Below the pieces are notes generated by a model. That model saw nothing but the letters and a program-made list of their open reading frames with translations, did no database searches and had not been told where the DNA came from. A stretch of DNA of 64,000 nucleotides from Cellvibrio sp. KY-GH-1 (lineage in GTDB: Bacteria > Pseudomonadota > Gammaproteobacteria > Pseudomonadales > Cellvibrionaceae), in assembly GCF_008806975.1 (NCBI RefSeq), contig NZ_CP031728.1, forward strand, positions 62,001 through 126,000, read 5' to 3'. The translations under genes were made by a program, and so were the position numbers. The stretch's first letter is position 1. Each line of letters opens with the position of its first letter. This document shows positions 46,015 through 53,880 of the stretch, one piece after another.

Positions 46015-47169
46015 ATGGCAACATTTGAATTGGGTGAGCAAGAGAGTTTATTAATCAGCAGGATTTATGAAGCAGCTGTGGAACCGGGGCGCTGGTGTGT
46101 GGTACTGCAGTCGATTGCAGAATTTTGTCAGGTTGGTCAGTGCACCATGTTTTTCTACGACGCCCAGTGCCGTGCGCGCAACTTTGCGGTAGCGGCGCGC
46201 AACAGGGAGGGCGTAATCGATAAATATTTGCAGGAATTTATCGATTTGGAGGCGGCTGATTTTCATCGCCAGCTCATCAATCTGCGGGAGGGCGAAGTGG
46301 TAACGCCCGAAGATCTCATCCACCTCACTGGCAAAAGTTATGACCAAATTGTCGGCGAGGAGTACATGCAGACCTTTTTACCGCAACTGGAATTTCGCGC
46401 GGGTATTATTTTATTGCACGACAACATGATGTGTTCCGGTTTGGGCGTGCGCAACTACCACGGTTCGCCAGTATTGGAAGCGTCTTCTCTGGAGTTTCTG
46501 GCGCGCATAACGCCGCACATGGTGCAAGCCATGAAAATTCATAACCGGATTACCAGCGTTAAGCAAGTCAACCAGGCCATTAAAGAAGTCCTTAAACGAA
46601 TCAATCAAGGCGTATTTCTCCTGGATGCCGACCAGCGGGTAATTTTTTCGAACGCAGAAGCGGCGCGTATTCTGGAAGCGCCCAACGCATTGGATATCGG
46701 CCGCTACGGAAAACTGTATTTATCGCGACCCTATGAAAATGAGCATTTCCAAGAGCAATTGCTTTCGCTGCTGACGCCGGTGGTTGCTGGTGGCTATCCC
46801 AGCGCGATTGAGTTTGTCGCTCCCGGACAAGCCCGGCCATTGCGGATTACTCTGGCGCGTGTTGAGGCTTGGTCTGACAAAGAACTGGCCCGCGAAGGAG
46901 TTGCTATTGCTGTGTTTGTGAATGATCCGGATCGGCCCGGGAGTGTTTCGGATTCCTATCTACAACAAGCTTATGCACTCACGCCTACCGAATGTAGCAT
47001 TATGAAGTCGTTGCTGAAGAATAAGAGCATCAGTGATATCGCCTGCGCGCGCGGCACTACTCTGGAAACGGCGCGCAGCCAGCTCAAGGTCATATTGCAA
47101 AAAACCGGTACTCACTCCCAGACAGAACTGTCGCGTTTGATGGTAGCGCTGGATACCAATAGCCTTTGA
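46015..47169 (+). CDS. LuxR-type transcriptional regulator (paralogue 2)
   Basis: 384-residue paralogue of the preceding gene with the same layout: N-terminal FELGEQESLLISRIYEAAVEPG, PAS-like centre (LLDADQRVIFSNAEAARIL) and C-terminal LuxR helix-turn-helix (YALTPTECSIMKSLLKNKSI, SDIACARGTTLETARSQLKV). GAAGG at 46001-46005 gives good spacing to ATG 46015, whereas ATG 46006 abuts it, so 46015 is preferred and also aligns with the paralogue. Tandem duplication followed by divergence is likely. The signal and targets are unknown; the neighbouring cyclooxygenase-like gene is an obvious candidate. Confidence 0.82.
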   Translation: MATFELGEQESLLISRIYEAAVEPGRWCVVLQSIAEFCQVGQCTMFFYDAQCRARNFAVAARNREGVIDKYLQEFIDLEAADFHRQLINLREGEVVTPEDLIHLTGKSYDQIVGEEYMQTFLPQLEFRAGIILLHDNMMCSGLGVRNYHGSPVLEASSLEFLARITPHMVQAMKIHNRITSVKQVNQAIKEVLKRINQGVFLLDADQRVIFSNAEAARILEAPNALDIGRYGKLYLSRPYENEHFQEQLLSLLTPVVAGGYPSAIEFVAPGQARPLRITLARVEAWSDKELAREGVAIAVFVNDPDRPGSVSDSYLQQAYALTPTECSIMKSLLKNKSISDIACARGTTLETARSQLKVILQKTGTHSQTELSRLMVALDTNSL

Positions 47170-47190
47170 GTGACCTGGACTTCTCTCGGC

Positions 47191-47215
47191 AAGGAACCCG
47201 GTTCCTTGATCAAGT
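47191..47215. repeat. Two adjoining palindromes after the second LuxR gene
   Basis: AAGGAACCCGGTTCCTT (47191-47207) is an inverted repeat that overlaps a second palindrome CTTGATCAAG (47206-47215). There is no T run, so it is a poor terminator; it could be a protein-binding site ahead of the pentapeptide gene. The rest of the 296-base gap to 47465 shows no gene. Confidence 0.4.
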
Positions 47216-47465
47216 CATACCGCTATTTGTGAAGAATTGTAATAGGCGGCTAAATGTCGCCAAATTAGACCGTTTATGCCAATAAGCGCTCGAAATTATC
47301 GGACTTCTAACGGTATATTTGCCTCCCGAAAACAGCCCACCCTGGTTCTTCCGTCCACACGATTTATCGGTACCTTGAATACCCCTGGAATTGGCAGCAA
47401 CTACCCAGAGTCCCGCACAAGGGATAGGTGGCATATTACTACCGCAGTGAGAGAGAAGTACGAAC

Positions 47466-49199
47466 ATGGACCACGCAATAATTTTGCATGAGCTGGAAAA
47501 AGGCGCGAAAGCCTGGAATCTTTGGCGCAAGCGCCAGGCTGTAGGAGAAATCAACCTCGATGGAATCGTGCTGAGTGGCATGAATCTGGACGACTATGAC
47601 TTATCCAAAATCTCGCTGCGTAATGCACATATTACGCACTGCAGCTTTAACGGCGCGGATCTGATCCAAACAAATTTGCAGTATTCATTTTTACAACAGA
47701 ACGATTTCAGCAACGCTAAACTGATTGCCGCCAATCTGTGCAATAGTGATTTAAGCGGGTCCAATTTATTCCGTACCAACATGCTCACCGCCAGTACGCG
47801 CAATGCACGTTTGGAGAATATTGATTTTCGCGGGCACGATGTCAGTGGGCTAATGTTGCGCGATGTCTCTCTGGCTGGCAGTAATCTGGAAGGTCAGCAG
47901 CTGGCGCGGGTGGATTTATCCAACTCCAACCTTGAAGGTGTGAATTTGCAAGGTGCGGATTTAACTGGAACCCTGTTTAACAATGCCAACCTCACCAATG
48001 CTGATGTGCGCGGTGCAACCCTGATCGGTGCGCTTTTTAAAGGCGCTAATCTGAGTGGGATGGATTTAAATAATCTCGATCTCACCAAAGCTGATTTTAC
48101 TGGCGCCAACCTTTCTCATTGTGATTTGCGCTCGGCGAATGTGAGCAAAGCCAAACTGTCTGGCGCAGACATTACCGGTGCCAGATTATGGAAGCTGGTC
48201 ACGACCGGATGGGGAATTGCCAATATCCAATGCAGCTATGCGTTTTGGGATAAAGCCGGCAAAGAAAAAACAATTTATCGCACCCATGAGTTTGAGCGAA
48301 TTTTTGCCGAAGCTATTACCATTGAGCTGCGCTACCCCTATCGGTTGGTGGATCACGAGCTGGCGACCCTGCCAATTTTTATCGAACATCTTGCTGCCGT
48401 TTATTGGGGAACAATTATTCGCTTGAAATCCATTAGCGATGTAGCCGGCGGTGCGCTGGTTAAATTTGTGGTGGAAGAGGTGGGCGTACACAATCCTTCC
48501 GAATTAAAAGTGCAATTGCAAGCAGAAGCGGAGCGAATTCAGTTAGCACAATTGATGTTGCGCACCAATACCCAATTGCACGCACAACTCAAAGAAAAAA
48601 TCGGTGCGATTCGCGAAGAGTTTTGGCCGCGTCTATTGGAATTGGCGGCCGATCATGAAAAAGAGCAGGTGCGTAACCTCACTATTTTGTTTATGGATTT
48701 AAAAGGTTTTTCCAAATGGTCTGAAGATGAGCTTTCGGAAAAATTATCGTTGTTTCGCGGGTTGGTAAAACCTATTCTTAAAAAATTTACCGCGGGTCAC
48801 CCAAACATGGAAGGGGATTCACTGCGCGTGACTTTTACCAATGCAACGGCCGGTGTTTCTTGCGCCTGCATGATTCGCAATGTGCTGCGCGCAGCGGGGT
48901 TTGAGTTGCGCATTGGTATGGAGCTGGGGGAAGTGGCGGTGGTACACAATGAAGTGACCGATGTTCCCGATCTGGAGGGGGTCGCAGTCAGTATGGCGGC
49001 GCGTATGGAGGCGGCAGCAGAGGCGGGCGAGGTCTTGGTCAGTCATAAAATTCGCCACTATGCGCAACGCAGCGATTTATTTCAGTTTACTCCACGCCGT
49101 GTACCGCTGAAAAAAGCCATTGGCAATATCGAGCAGGGCGATTTCATCGAGTGTTTTGCGGTTGAAACTGTGAAAAATTTGCGGGAAGCGTTTGTCTGA
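47466..49199 (+). CDS. Pentapeptide-repeat protein with degenerate class III cyclase domain
   Basis: 577 residues. Positions 28-240 are about 40 A(D/N)Lxx pentapeptide repeats forming a beta-helix. A linker at about 255-400 includes a helical stretch and is followed by a nucleotide-cyclase homology domain (405-570). The two metal-binding aspartates are kept: Asp411 in LFMDLKGFSKW and Asp451 in MEGDSLRV. However, the transition-state Asn is Ser509 in VAVSMAARME (Arg513 is kept), and the usual base-selecting Lys and Asp positions appear to be Asn/Met and Val. It may be an inactive nucleotide-sensing domain or have another substrate. No signal peptide. GAGAGAAG precedes the ATG. Confidence 0.8.
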   Translation: MDHAIILHELEKGAKAWNLWRKRQAVGEINLDGIVLSGMNLDDYDLSKISLRNAHITHCSFNGADLIQTNLQYSFLQQNDFSNAKLIAANLCNSDLSGSNLFRTNMLTASTRNARLENIDFRGHDVSGLMLRDVSLAGSNLEGQQLARVDLSNSNLEGVNLQGADLTGTLFNNANLTNADVRGATLIGALFKGANLSGMDLNNLDLTKADFTGANLSHCDLRSANVSKAKLSGADITGARLWKLVTTGWGIANIQCSYAFWDKAGKEKTIYRTHEFERIFAEAITIELRYPYRLVDHELATLPIFIEHLAAVYWGTIIRLKSISDVAGGALVKFVVEEVGVHNPSELKVQLQAEAERIQLAQLMLRTNTQLHAQLKEKIGAIREEFWPRLLELAADHEKEQVRNLTILFMDLKGFSKWSEDELSEKLSLFRGLVKPILKKFTAGHPNMEGDSLRVTFTNATAGVSCACMIRNVLRAAGFELRIGMELGEVAVVHNEVTDVPDLEGVAVSMAARMEAAAEAGEVLVSHKIRHYAQRSDLFQFTPRRVPLKKAIGNIEQGDFIECFAVETVKNLREAFV

Positions 49200-49233
49200 T
49201 CGTGGATCAGGTTGTGATTTTCTGTCAGAAGGG

Positions 49234-49256
49234 AATGCAGCCCAAAGGGCTGCATT
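49234..49256. terminator. Hairpin between the cyclase-like gene and corA
   Basis: AATGCAGCCC (49234-49243) and GGGCTGCATT (49247-49256) form a perfect ten-base stem with an AAA loop between convergent genes, overlapping the corA stop. T runs are short, so termination is likely but not certain. Confidence 0.55.
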
Positions 49257-50220
49257 ACAACCAGCCGGCTTTTTTAAAACGGTAGTACAGGTAGCAACAA
49301 ATTACTGCAATCACACCGAGCGAAACAGGGTAGCCGTATTTCCATTTCAGCTCGGGCATGTGTTCAAAGTTCATCCCCCATATCCCCACAAAGGCCGTAG
49401 CCACCGCAAAAATGGCCGCCCAGGCAGCGAGGCGTTTATTCACTTCACTCTCATCGATACTCACCATGGATAAATTAACCTGGATGGCAGTGCTGATGGT
49501 GTCGCGAATGGAGTCGATAGATGTATTGATTCGATACAAGTGATCGTGCACATCGCGAAAATAATCTTTGGTGTTGGCTACTATCGGCGGGACGCGGCCG
49601 CCATCTAACTTTCCCACGGCTTCCATCAGTGGTCCCACGGCGTGTTTTAACGTGGTGACTTTACGTTTTAATTCATAGAGCCGTTCAATGTTGGCTCGCT
49701 GGGAGCCCTTGGTGAAAATTTGATCTTCGATAATTTCCAATTCTGTTTCCAGCGCGACGACTACGGGAAAATAGCGATCCACTACTGCATCCATTAATGC
49801 ATAAAACACAAAGGCTGGGCCTTGTTTCAAGTGATGCGGTTCGCGTTCACAGCGAGCGCGCACGCCCAGGAAGTCAGCGCGGGTGCGGTTGCGCGTAGAG
49901 AGCACATAATTTTCACCCACAAACACATCCACTTCACCAATATTTATTTCACCATCAATCATTTCTATTGTGTGCATCACGGCAAATAGTGAGTCCCCGT
50001 ATTCTTCAATCTTGGGGCGCTGGTGGCCGACCTGGGCATCTTCCACGGCCAATTCATGCAGATTAAATTCATGTTGCATCAGCGCCAGCTCGTCACGATT
50101 GGAATCTTTGAGTGCGACCCAGACAAAGCAATCGCTCATCATCAGATACTCGCTTATGTCTTCTGCCGGGATGCTGCACAGTTTTTTACCTTCCTGGTAA
50201 GCGACACAATTGATTAGCAT
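49255..50220 (-). CDS. corA: CorA-family magnesium/divalent cation transporter
   Basis: 321-residue inner-membrane channel protein: a large cytosolic N-terminal domain (to about 255) with helical funnel, then two transmembrane helices near 265-285 and 295-315. The signature GMNFEHMPEL follows the first helix and includes the GMN selectivity motif. It transports magnesium, possibly also cobalt or nickel. AGGAG is eight bases before the ATG. It is convergent with the cyclase-like gene and divergent from the small winged-helix gene. Confidence 0.92.
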   Translation of the reverse strand: MLINCVAYQEGKKLCSIPAEDISEYLMMSDCFVWVALKDSNRDELALMQHEFNLHELAVEDAQVGHQRPKIEEYGDSLFAVMHTIEMIDGEINIGEVDVFVGENYVLSTRNRTRADFLGVRARCEREPHHLKQGPAFVFYALMDAVVDRYFPVVVALETELEIIEDQIFTKGSQRANIERLYELKRKVTTLKHAVGPLMEAVGKLDGGRVPPIVANTKDYFRDVHDHLYRINTSIDSIRDTISTAIQVNLSMVSIDESEVNKRLAAWAAIFAVATAFVGIWGMNFEHMPELKWKYGYPVSLGVIAVICCYLYYRFKKAGWL

Positions 50221-50318
50221 GGAAAAACTCCTGGGTCGGTTATAGTATCTGGTGAAGCGCCTAGCTTAGCCTTTGGCTGGGAATACGTCTGTAATTTTAA
50301 CAGGAGCCCGGGAACTTA

Positions 50319-50588
50319 ATGAGTCACAGTAAGACGAAAACCAGCTTTTATCGCCGCATTTATGTGACTTGGCTGATTAGTCAGGGGGTTAATAGCGTGC
50401 CTAAAATTATTGCCGCGACCGGTATGCCGCGCCGCACCGCACAAGATACGCTCGAGGCAATTCATGAGCTGGATATTGCGTTAAGCAATACCAATGGTGT
50501 TTTTAGTGTACAGGACTGGGGGGCGGTGAATCCCGGGTGGGTTGATGCAAATATAGATCAATTAAAACGCGTGCTTGAGTATCCTTGA
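50319..50588 (+). CDS. Small winged-helix DNA-binding protein
   Basis: 89-residue protein: SFYRRIYVTWLISQGVNSVP and KIIAATGMPRRTAQDTLEAI form a winged helix-turn-helix, followed by a short wing and helix (VFSVQDWGAVNPGWVDANID). Similar small proteins occur in Pseudomonas and relatives as uncharacterised regulators. The recognition helix PRRTAQDTL is basic. It stands between corA (divergent) and a solute-binding gene 84 bases downstream. An AGGAG lies 13 bases before the ATG, further than usual. The target is unknown. Confidence 0.75.
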   Translation: MSHSKTKTSFYRRIYVTWLISQGVNSVPKIIAATGMPRRTAQDTLEAIHELDIALSNTNGVFSVQDWGAVNPGWVDANIDQLKRVLEYP

Positions 50589-50672
50589 CTGCCGTTCTAG
50601 CTTCCGTTTACCAATAACGTGAACCCCCGACTATACTTTGGATCGGTATAACAATAGCCAATGAGGAAATTA

Positions 50673-51629
50673 ATGCATTCGGGCCGCTATGTAGACGTTA
50701 ACCCATCGATAATTGACGGATGGCAGTACCGGGGTTTGCTGTTGGGATTAATATGGCTAATGGTTCCGCCGGTTGTGATGGCCCAAGAATCTCAAACTCT
50801 GTCGTACTCGCAAAAGGAGTTTCGCTATCAGTATTATCAGGTACTTTTACGTCAGGTTTTGGACGTAACGGAAACTGAATTTGGGAAAATTGAACTCAAA
50901 GCTTACGACGCGGGAAACTCAGAGATTACAGAGGCGCGCGGCATGGCTTTACTCCATCAAAAGCGTATTCAAATAACGTTTGTTCCTACTACTGAAAAGC
51001 GCGAGAAATCGTTTCGCGCAGTGCCATTTCCTTTGGATCAGGGGTTATTGGGTTTACGGTTGCTGTTGATCAAAGCAGAAAATCAACAACGTTTCGATCT
51101 GTTGCGCAACGAAACCGAATTTCGTGAAAAAATGCAGGGTGGTTTCAACACCAACTGGTCCGACTACGACACTTATCTGCATAACGGTTTTAAAGTGGTG
51201 CCCGCAACCAAATACGAGACCCTGTTCAAAATGTTGGAATCAGGGCGGTTCGATTATTTTTCCCGTGGGTTAATTGAAATTTGGTCCGAGCTGGATAATT
51301 TTAAAAATCAGTATTCTGATCTTCGTATCGAAAACAGGTTTGCTTTTTATTACGATATTCCTGTGTACTTTTTCGTCCACAAAGATGATGAATTGCTAGC
51401 GCAGCGGCTTGAGTTAGGGCTAAAGCGATTGGAAGCTACGGGAGCATTTTCGCGCTTATTTTTGTCTTACTATGGTGAGAAAATTGACCGTGCAAAACTT
51501 GATCAGCGACAGATAATCACGTTAGTGAGCCCTCAATCTCAAACAAAGATCCCCCACACCAGGCCATTCTGGTGGCCCAATAATTTGCCTTTTAAAGCGA
51601 CCCAAAACCCTTCAAATTCCCAGCTGTGA
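50673..51629 (+). CDS. Orphan periplasmic solute-binding-like protein (second paralogue)
   Basis: 318 residues with an exported N-terminus (hydrophobic helix at about 20-37, cleavage near VVMAQES) and a family 3 solute-binding-like body. It shares LFKM-RFDY-SRG, then VYFFVHKDDELLAQRLELGL, with the protein at 22615-23493, so the two are paralogues about 28 kb apart. No transporter subunits adjoin. GAGGAAA is five bases before ATG 50673; ATG 50661, which overlaps that site, is less likely. The C-terminal 40 residues are extended and proline-rich. The ligand and partner are unknown. Confidence 0.72.
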   Translation: MHSGRYVDVNPSIIDGWQYRGLLLGLIWLMVPPVVMAQESQTLSYSQKEFRYQYYQVLLRQVLDVTETEFGKIELKAYDAGNSEITEARGMALLHQKRIQITFVPTTEKREKSFRAVPFPLDQGLLGLRLLLIKAENQQRFDLLRNETEFREKMQGGFNTNWSDYDTYLHNGFKVVPATKYETLFKMLESGRFDYFSRGLIEIWSELDNFKNQYSDLRIENRFAFYYDIPVYFFVHKDDELLAQRLELGLKRLEATGAFSRLFLSYYGEKIDRAKLDQRQIITLVSPQSQTKIPHTRPFWWPNNLPFKATQNPSNSQL

Positions 51630-51785
51630 TCATTGGAACATTGGCTTTAGTGTTTGTCGCTTTGTATATATATGTAATATTTATCGCAATATTTGGCAGG
51701 GTAATTAACAATACTCTCAGCTAATGATTGTTAGGCACTACCCTCAAGTAGATCTCAAGAATATTTATAAAATCAGGAGAAGGTT

Positions 51786-53807
51786 ATGACCGCTATTCGG
51801 TTGTTATCCGCCGCTTGCCTATTAGTGGCAGGTGTGGCGAATGCTGGAACTTATAATGTCCAATCACCCAATGCTCGTATTCAGGTTGCTGTCACCAACG
51901 ACGCCAAAGGCCTGAGTTACGCCGTGACGCTGGATGGAAATCAAGTAATTTCTCAATCTGCCCTGGGTTTAGTTATCGATGATGTTTCCCTCGGAAATAA
52001 TGAATTGGCTTTTCTTGATAACAGCAAAGAAAAGGGAAAGGATTCGTTTGAATTATTTGGCCGCACCAAAAAAGTGGTGGAACAATACAACAGCATCACG
52101 CTGAAGTTTGCCGGTAACGACGAGCGCAAACTCAAAGTGAATATCGTTGTACGTGCATATGATGATGGTGTAGCGCTGCGCTATGTCTTGCCGAATCAAT
52201 CCGGCTTGAATCAATTTACGATCCAAAATGAATTAACCCGCTTTGCATTTCCCAACAATTACAATTGTTACGGTTTAAACCTCGGCAAATTTACTAATAG
52301 CCATGAGGGTGAATTTGATCCTATTAAAGCCTCCAGTATTCGCGAACATAATCTCTACGATAACCCACTCGTTTGCAAAACCGGCGTAGGGCAAACGACG
52401 CTTGCGCTAGCGGAATCGGATGTGCGCGATTATCCCGGCAGTTGGTTTATCGGGCGTGGTGATGGCGGTTTGGGGGTGGATGTGAAATTAACGCCCCGCT
52501 TTGACAGCCGCCCGGATGGTTTGGAAAAAGCCGCTGTGCGAGCCACTATGAGTGCGTCGGGTGTTAAGTCGCCCTGGCGTGTCGTTATGTTGGGCGATAC
52601 ACCGGGAGCACTGACACAATCGTCATTAATTGCTGCTTTGGGTGAGCCCACCAAATTAAAAGACACGCGCTGGATTAAACCGGGAAAAACTGCTTGGGAC
52701 TGGTGGAACGATAATCAGGTGGTATTGGAAAACACCACCCTAAAACCTGGTATGAACACCGAAACCTACAAAGCCTATATCGATTTCGCCGCGACCTTGG
52801 GCCTTGAATATATTTTGATTGATGCCGGTTGGCATGAAGGTGCTGCCTGGACTAACACCCCGGGGGCCAATGTGATAAAACCCATTGCGGTGATGGATAT
52901 GCCGGAAATTTTACGCTACGCAAAAAGCAAAAATGTCGGCGTTTGGGTGTGGCTGCAATGGAAGCAATTGGATTGGCAAATGGAAGAAGCGCTAAGCACC
53001 TATGAGCAGTGGGGGATTAAAGGAATTAAAGTGGATTTTATGGACAGGTCTGATCAGGAAATTGTGGATTACTATCACAAGCTGTTAAGCATGACCGCGA
53101 AATATCACATCATGGTGGATTTGCACGGTGCCTATCCACCCAATGGTTTGGTGCGTACTTATCCCCACTTTTTAACGCAAGAAGGTGTGATGGGTGCTGA
53201 GTACAATAAATGGAGCGAACGCGTTACGGCCACACACAATGTGACCTTGCCATTTACGCGGATGATTCTCGGTCCTATTGATTACACGCCGGGCGGTTTT
53301 CGCCACACCACGGCAGCAGAGTTTCCTCAACTGCGTCGTAATACCTTGCCCTTTGTAAAAACCACGCGCGGTCAGGCGCTGGCGATGTTTGTTGTTTATG
53401 ACAGTGCGCTGCAAATGTTGGCGGACTCGCCCATTACTTATAGCAAAACCCAGGGCAAATGGCCGCAACCACAAAGCGAGTGGGAAGATGGCCTGGAATT
53501 TGTTAAAGATGTTCCCTCAACCTGGGATGAAACGCGAATTCTGCAGGGCGATATTGGGGAGTTTATTGTTTCCGCTCGACGCAACGGCAATGACTGGTAT
53601 TTGGGTGCAATGACAAATGAATCGATGCGTGCGTTAACGATTCCGTTGGATTTTTTAGGCAAGGGTTTTTATCAAGCGACTATTTGGCAGGATGGAAAAT
53701 CAGTTTCCACTTTAACAAAAAGTGAAATGACCACTACAGCAAAACAAACTATCAATTTACAGTTGGCATCGGCTGGTGGTGCAGTGGTAATGTTGAAAAA
53801 GAAATAA
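51786..53807 (+). CDS. Glycoside hydrolase family 97, retaining-type
   Basis: 673-residue exported glycosidase acting on alpha-linked glucose or galactose. Signal peptide at 1-20; N-terminal beta-sandwich at about 25-290; (beta/alpha)8 barrel at about 300-570; C-terminal beta domain. Barrel motifs are YILIDAGWHEG, VGVWVWLQWKQ, IKVDFMDRSDQ (Asp417), VDLHGAYPPNG and EGVMGAEYNKW. The inverting enzymes such as SusB carry a catalytic Glu directly after the His in the HE-PTG segment; here it is His447-Gly448, which points to the retaining subgroup with Asp417 as nucleophile, like the Bacteroides alpha-galactosidase. Probably periplasmic. CAGGAGAAGG precedes the ATG. No sugar transporter is adjacent. 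Confidence 0.9.
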   Translation: MTAIRLLSAACLLVAGVANAGTYNVQSPNARIQVAVTNDAKGLSYAVTLDGNQVISQSALGLVIDDVSLGNNELAFLDNSKEKGKDSFELFGRTKKVVEQYNSITLKFAGNDERKLKVNIVVRAYDDGVALRYVLPNQSGLNQFTIQNELTRFAFPNNYNCYGLNLGKFTNSHEGEFDPIKASSIREHNLYDNPLVCKTGVGQTTLALAESDVRDYPGSWFIGRGDGGLGVDVKLTPRFDSRPDGLEKAAVRATMSASGVKSPWRVVMLGDTPGALTQSSLIAALGEPTKLKDTRWIKPGKTAWDWWNDNQVVLENTTLKPGMNTETYKAYIDFAATLGLEYILIDAGWHEGAAWTNTPGANVIKPIAVMDMPEILRYAKSKNVGVWVWLQWKQLDWQMEEALSTYEQWGIKGIKVDFMDRSDQEIVDYYHKLLSMTAKYHIMVDLHGAYPPNGLVRTYPHFLTQEGVMGAEYNKWSERVTATHNVTLPFTRMILGPIDYTPGGFRHTTAAEFPQLRRNTLPFVKTTRGQALAMFVVYDSALQMLADSPITYSKTQGKWPQPQSEWEDGLEFVKDVPSTWDETRILQGDIGEFIVSARRNGNDWYLGAMTNESMRALTIPLDFLGKGFYQATIWQDGKSVSTLTKSEMTTTAKQTINLQLASAGGAVVMLKKK

Positions 53808-53880
53808 CAGTCGTTGGATTCGGCGGGGTGGGCAGCGCGAGCCCCGCCGGACATTCCTGCGCTATCGCTTTCGATTTTTC

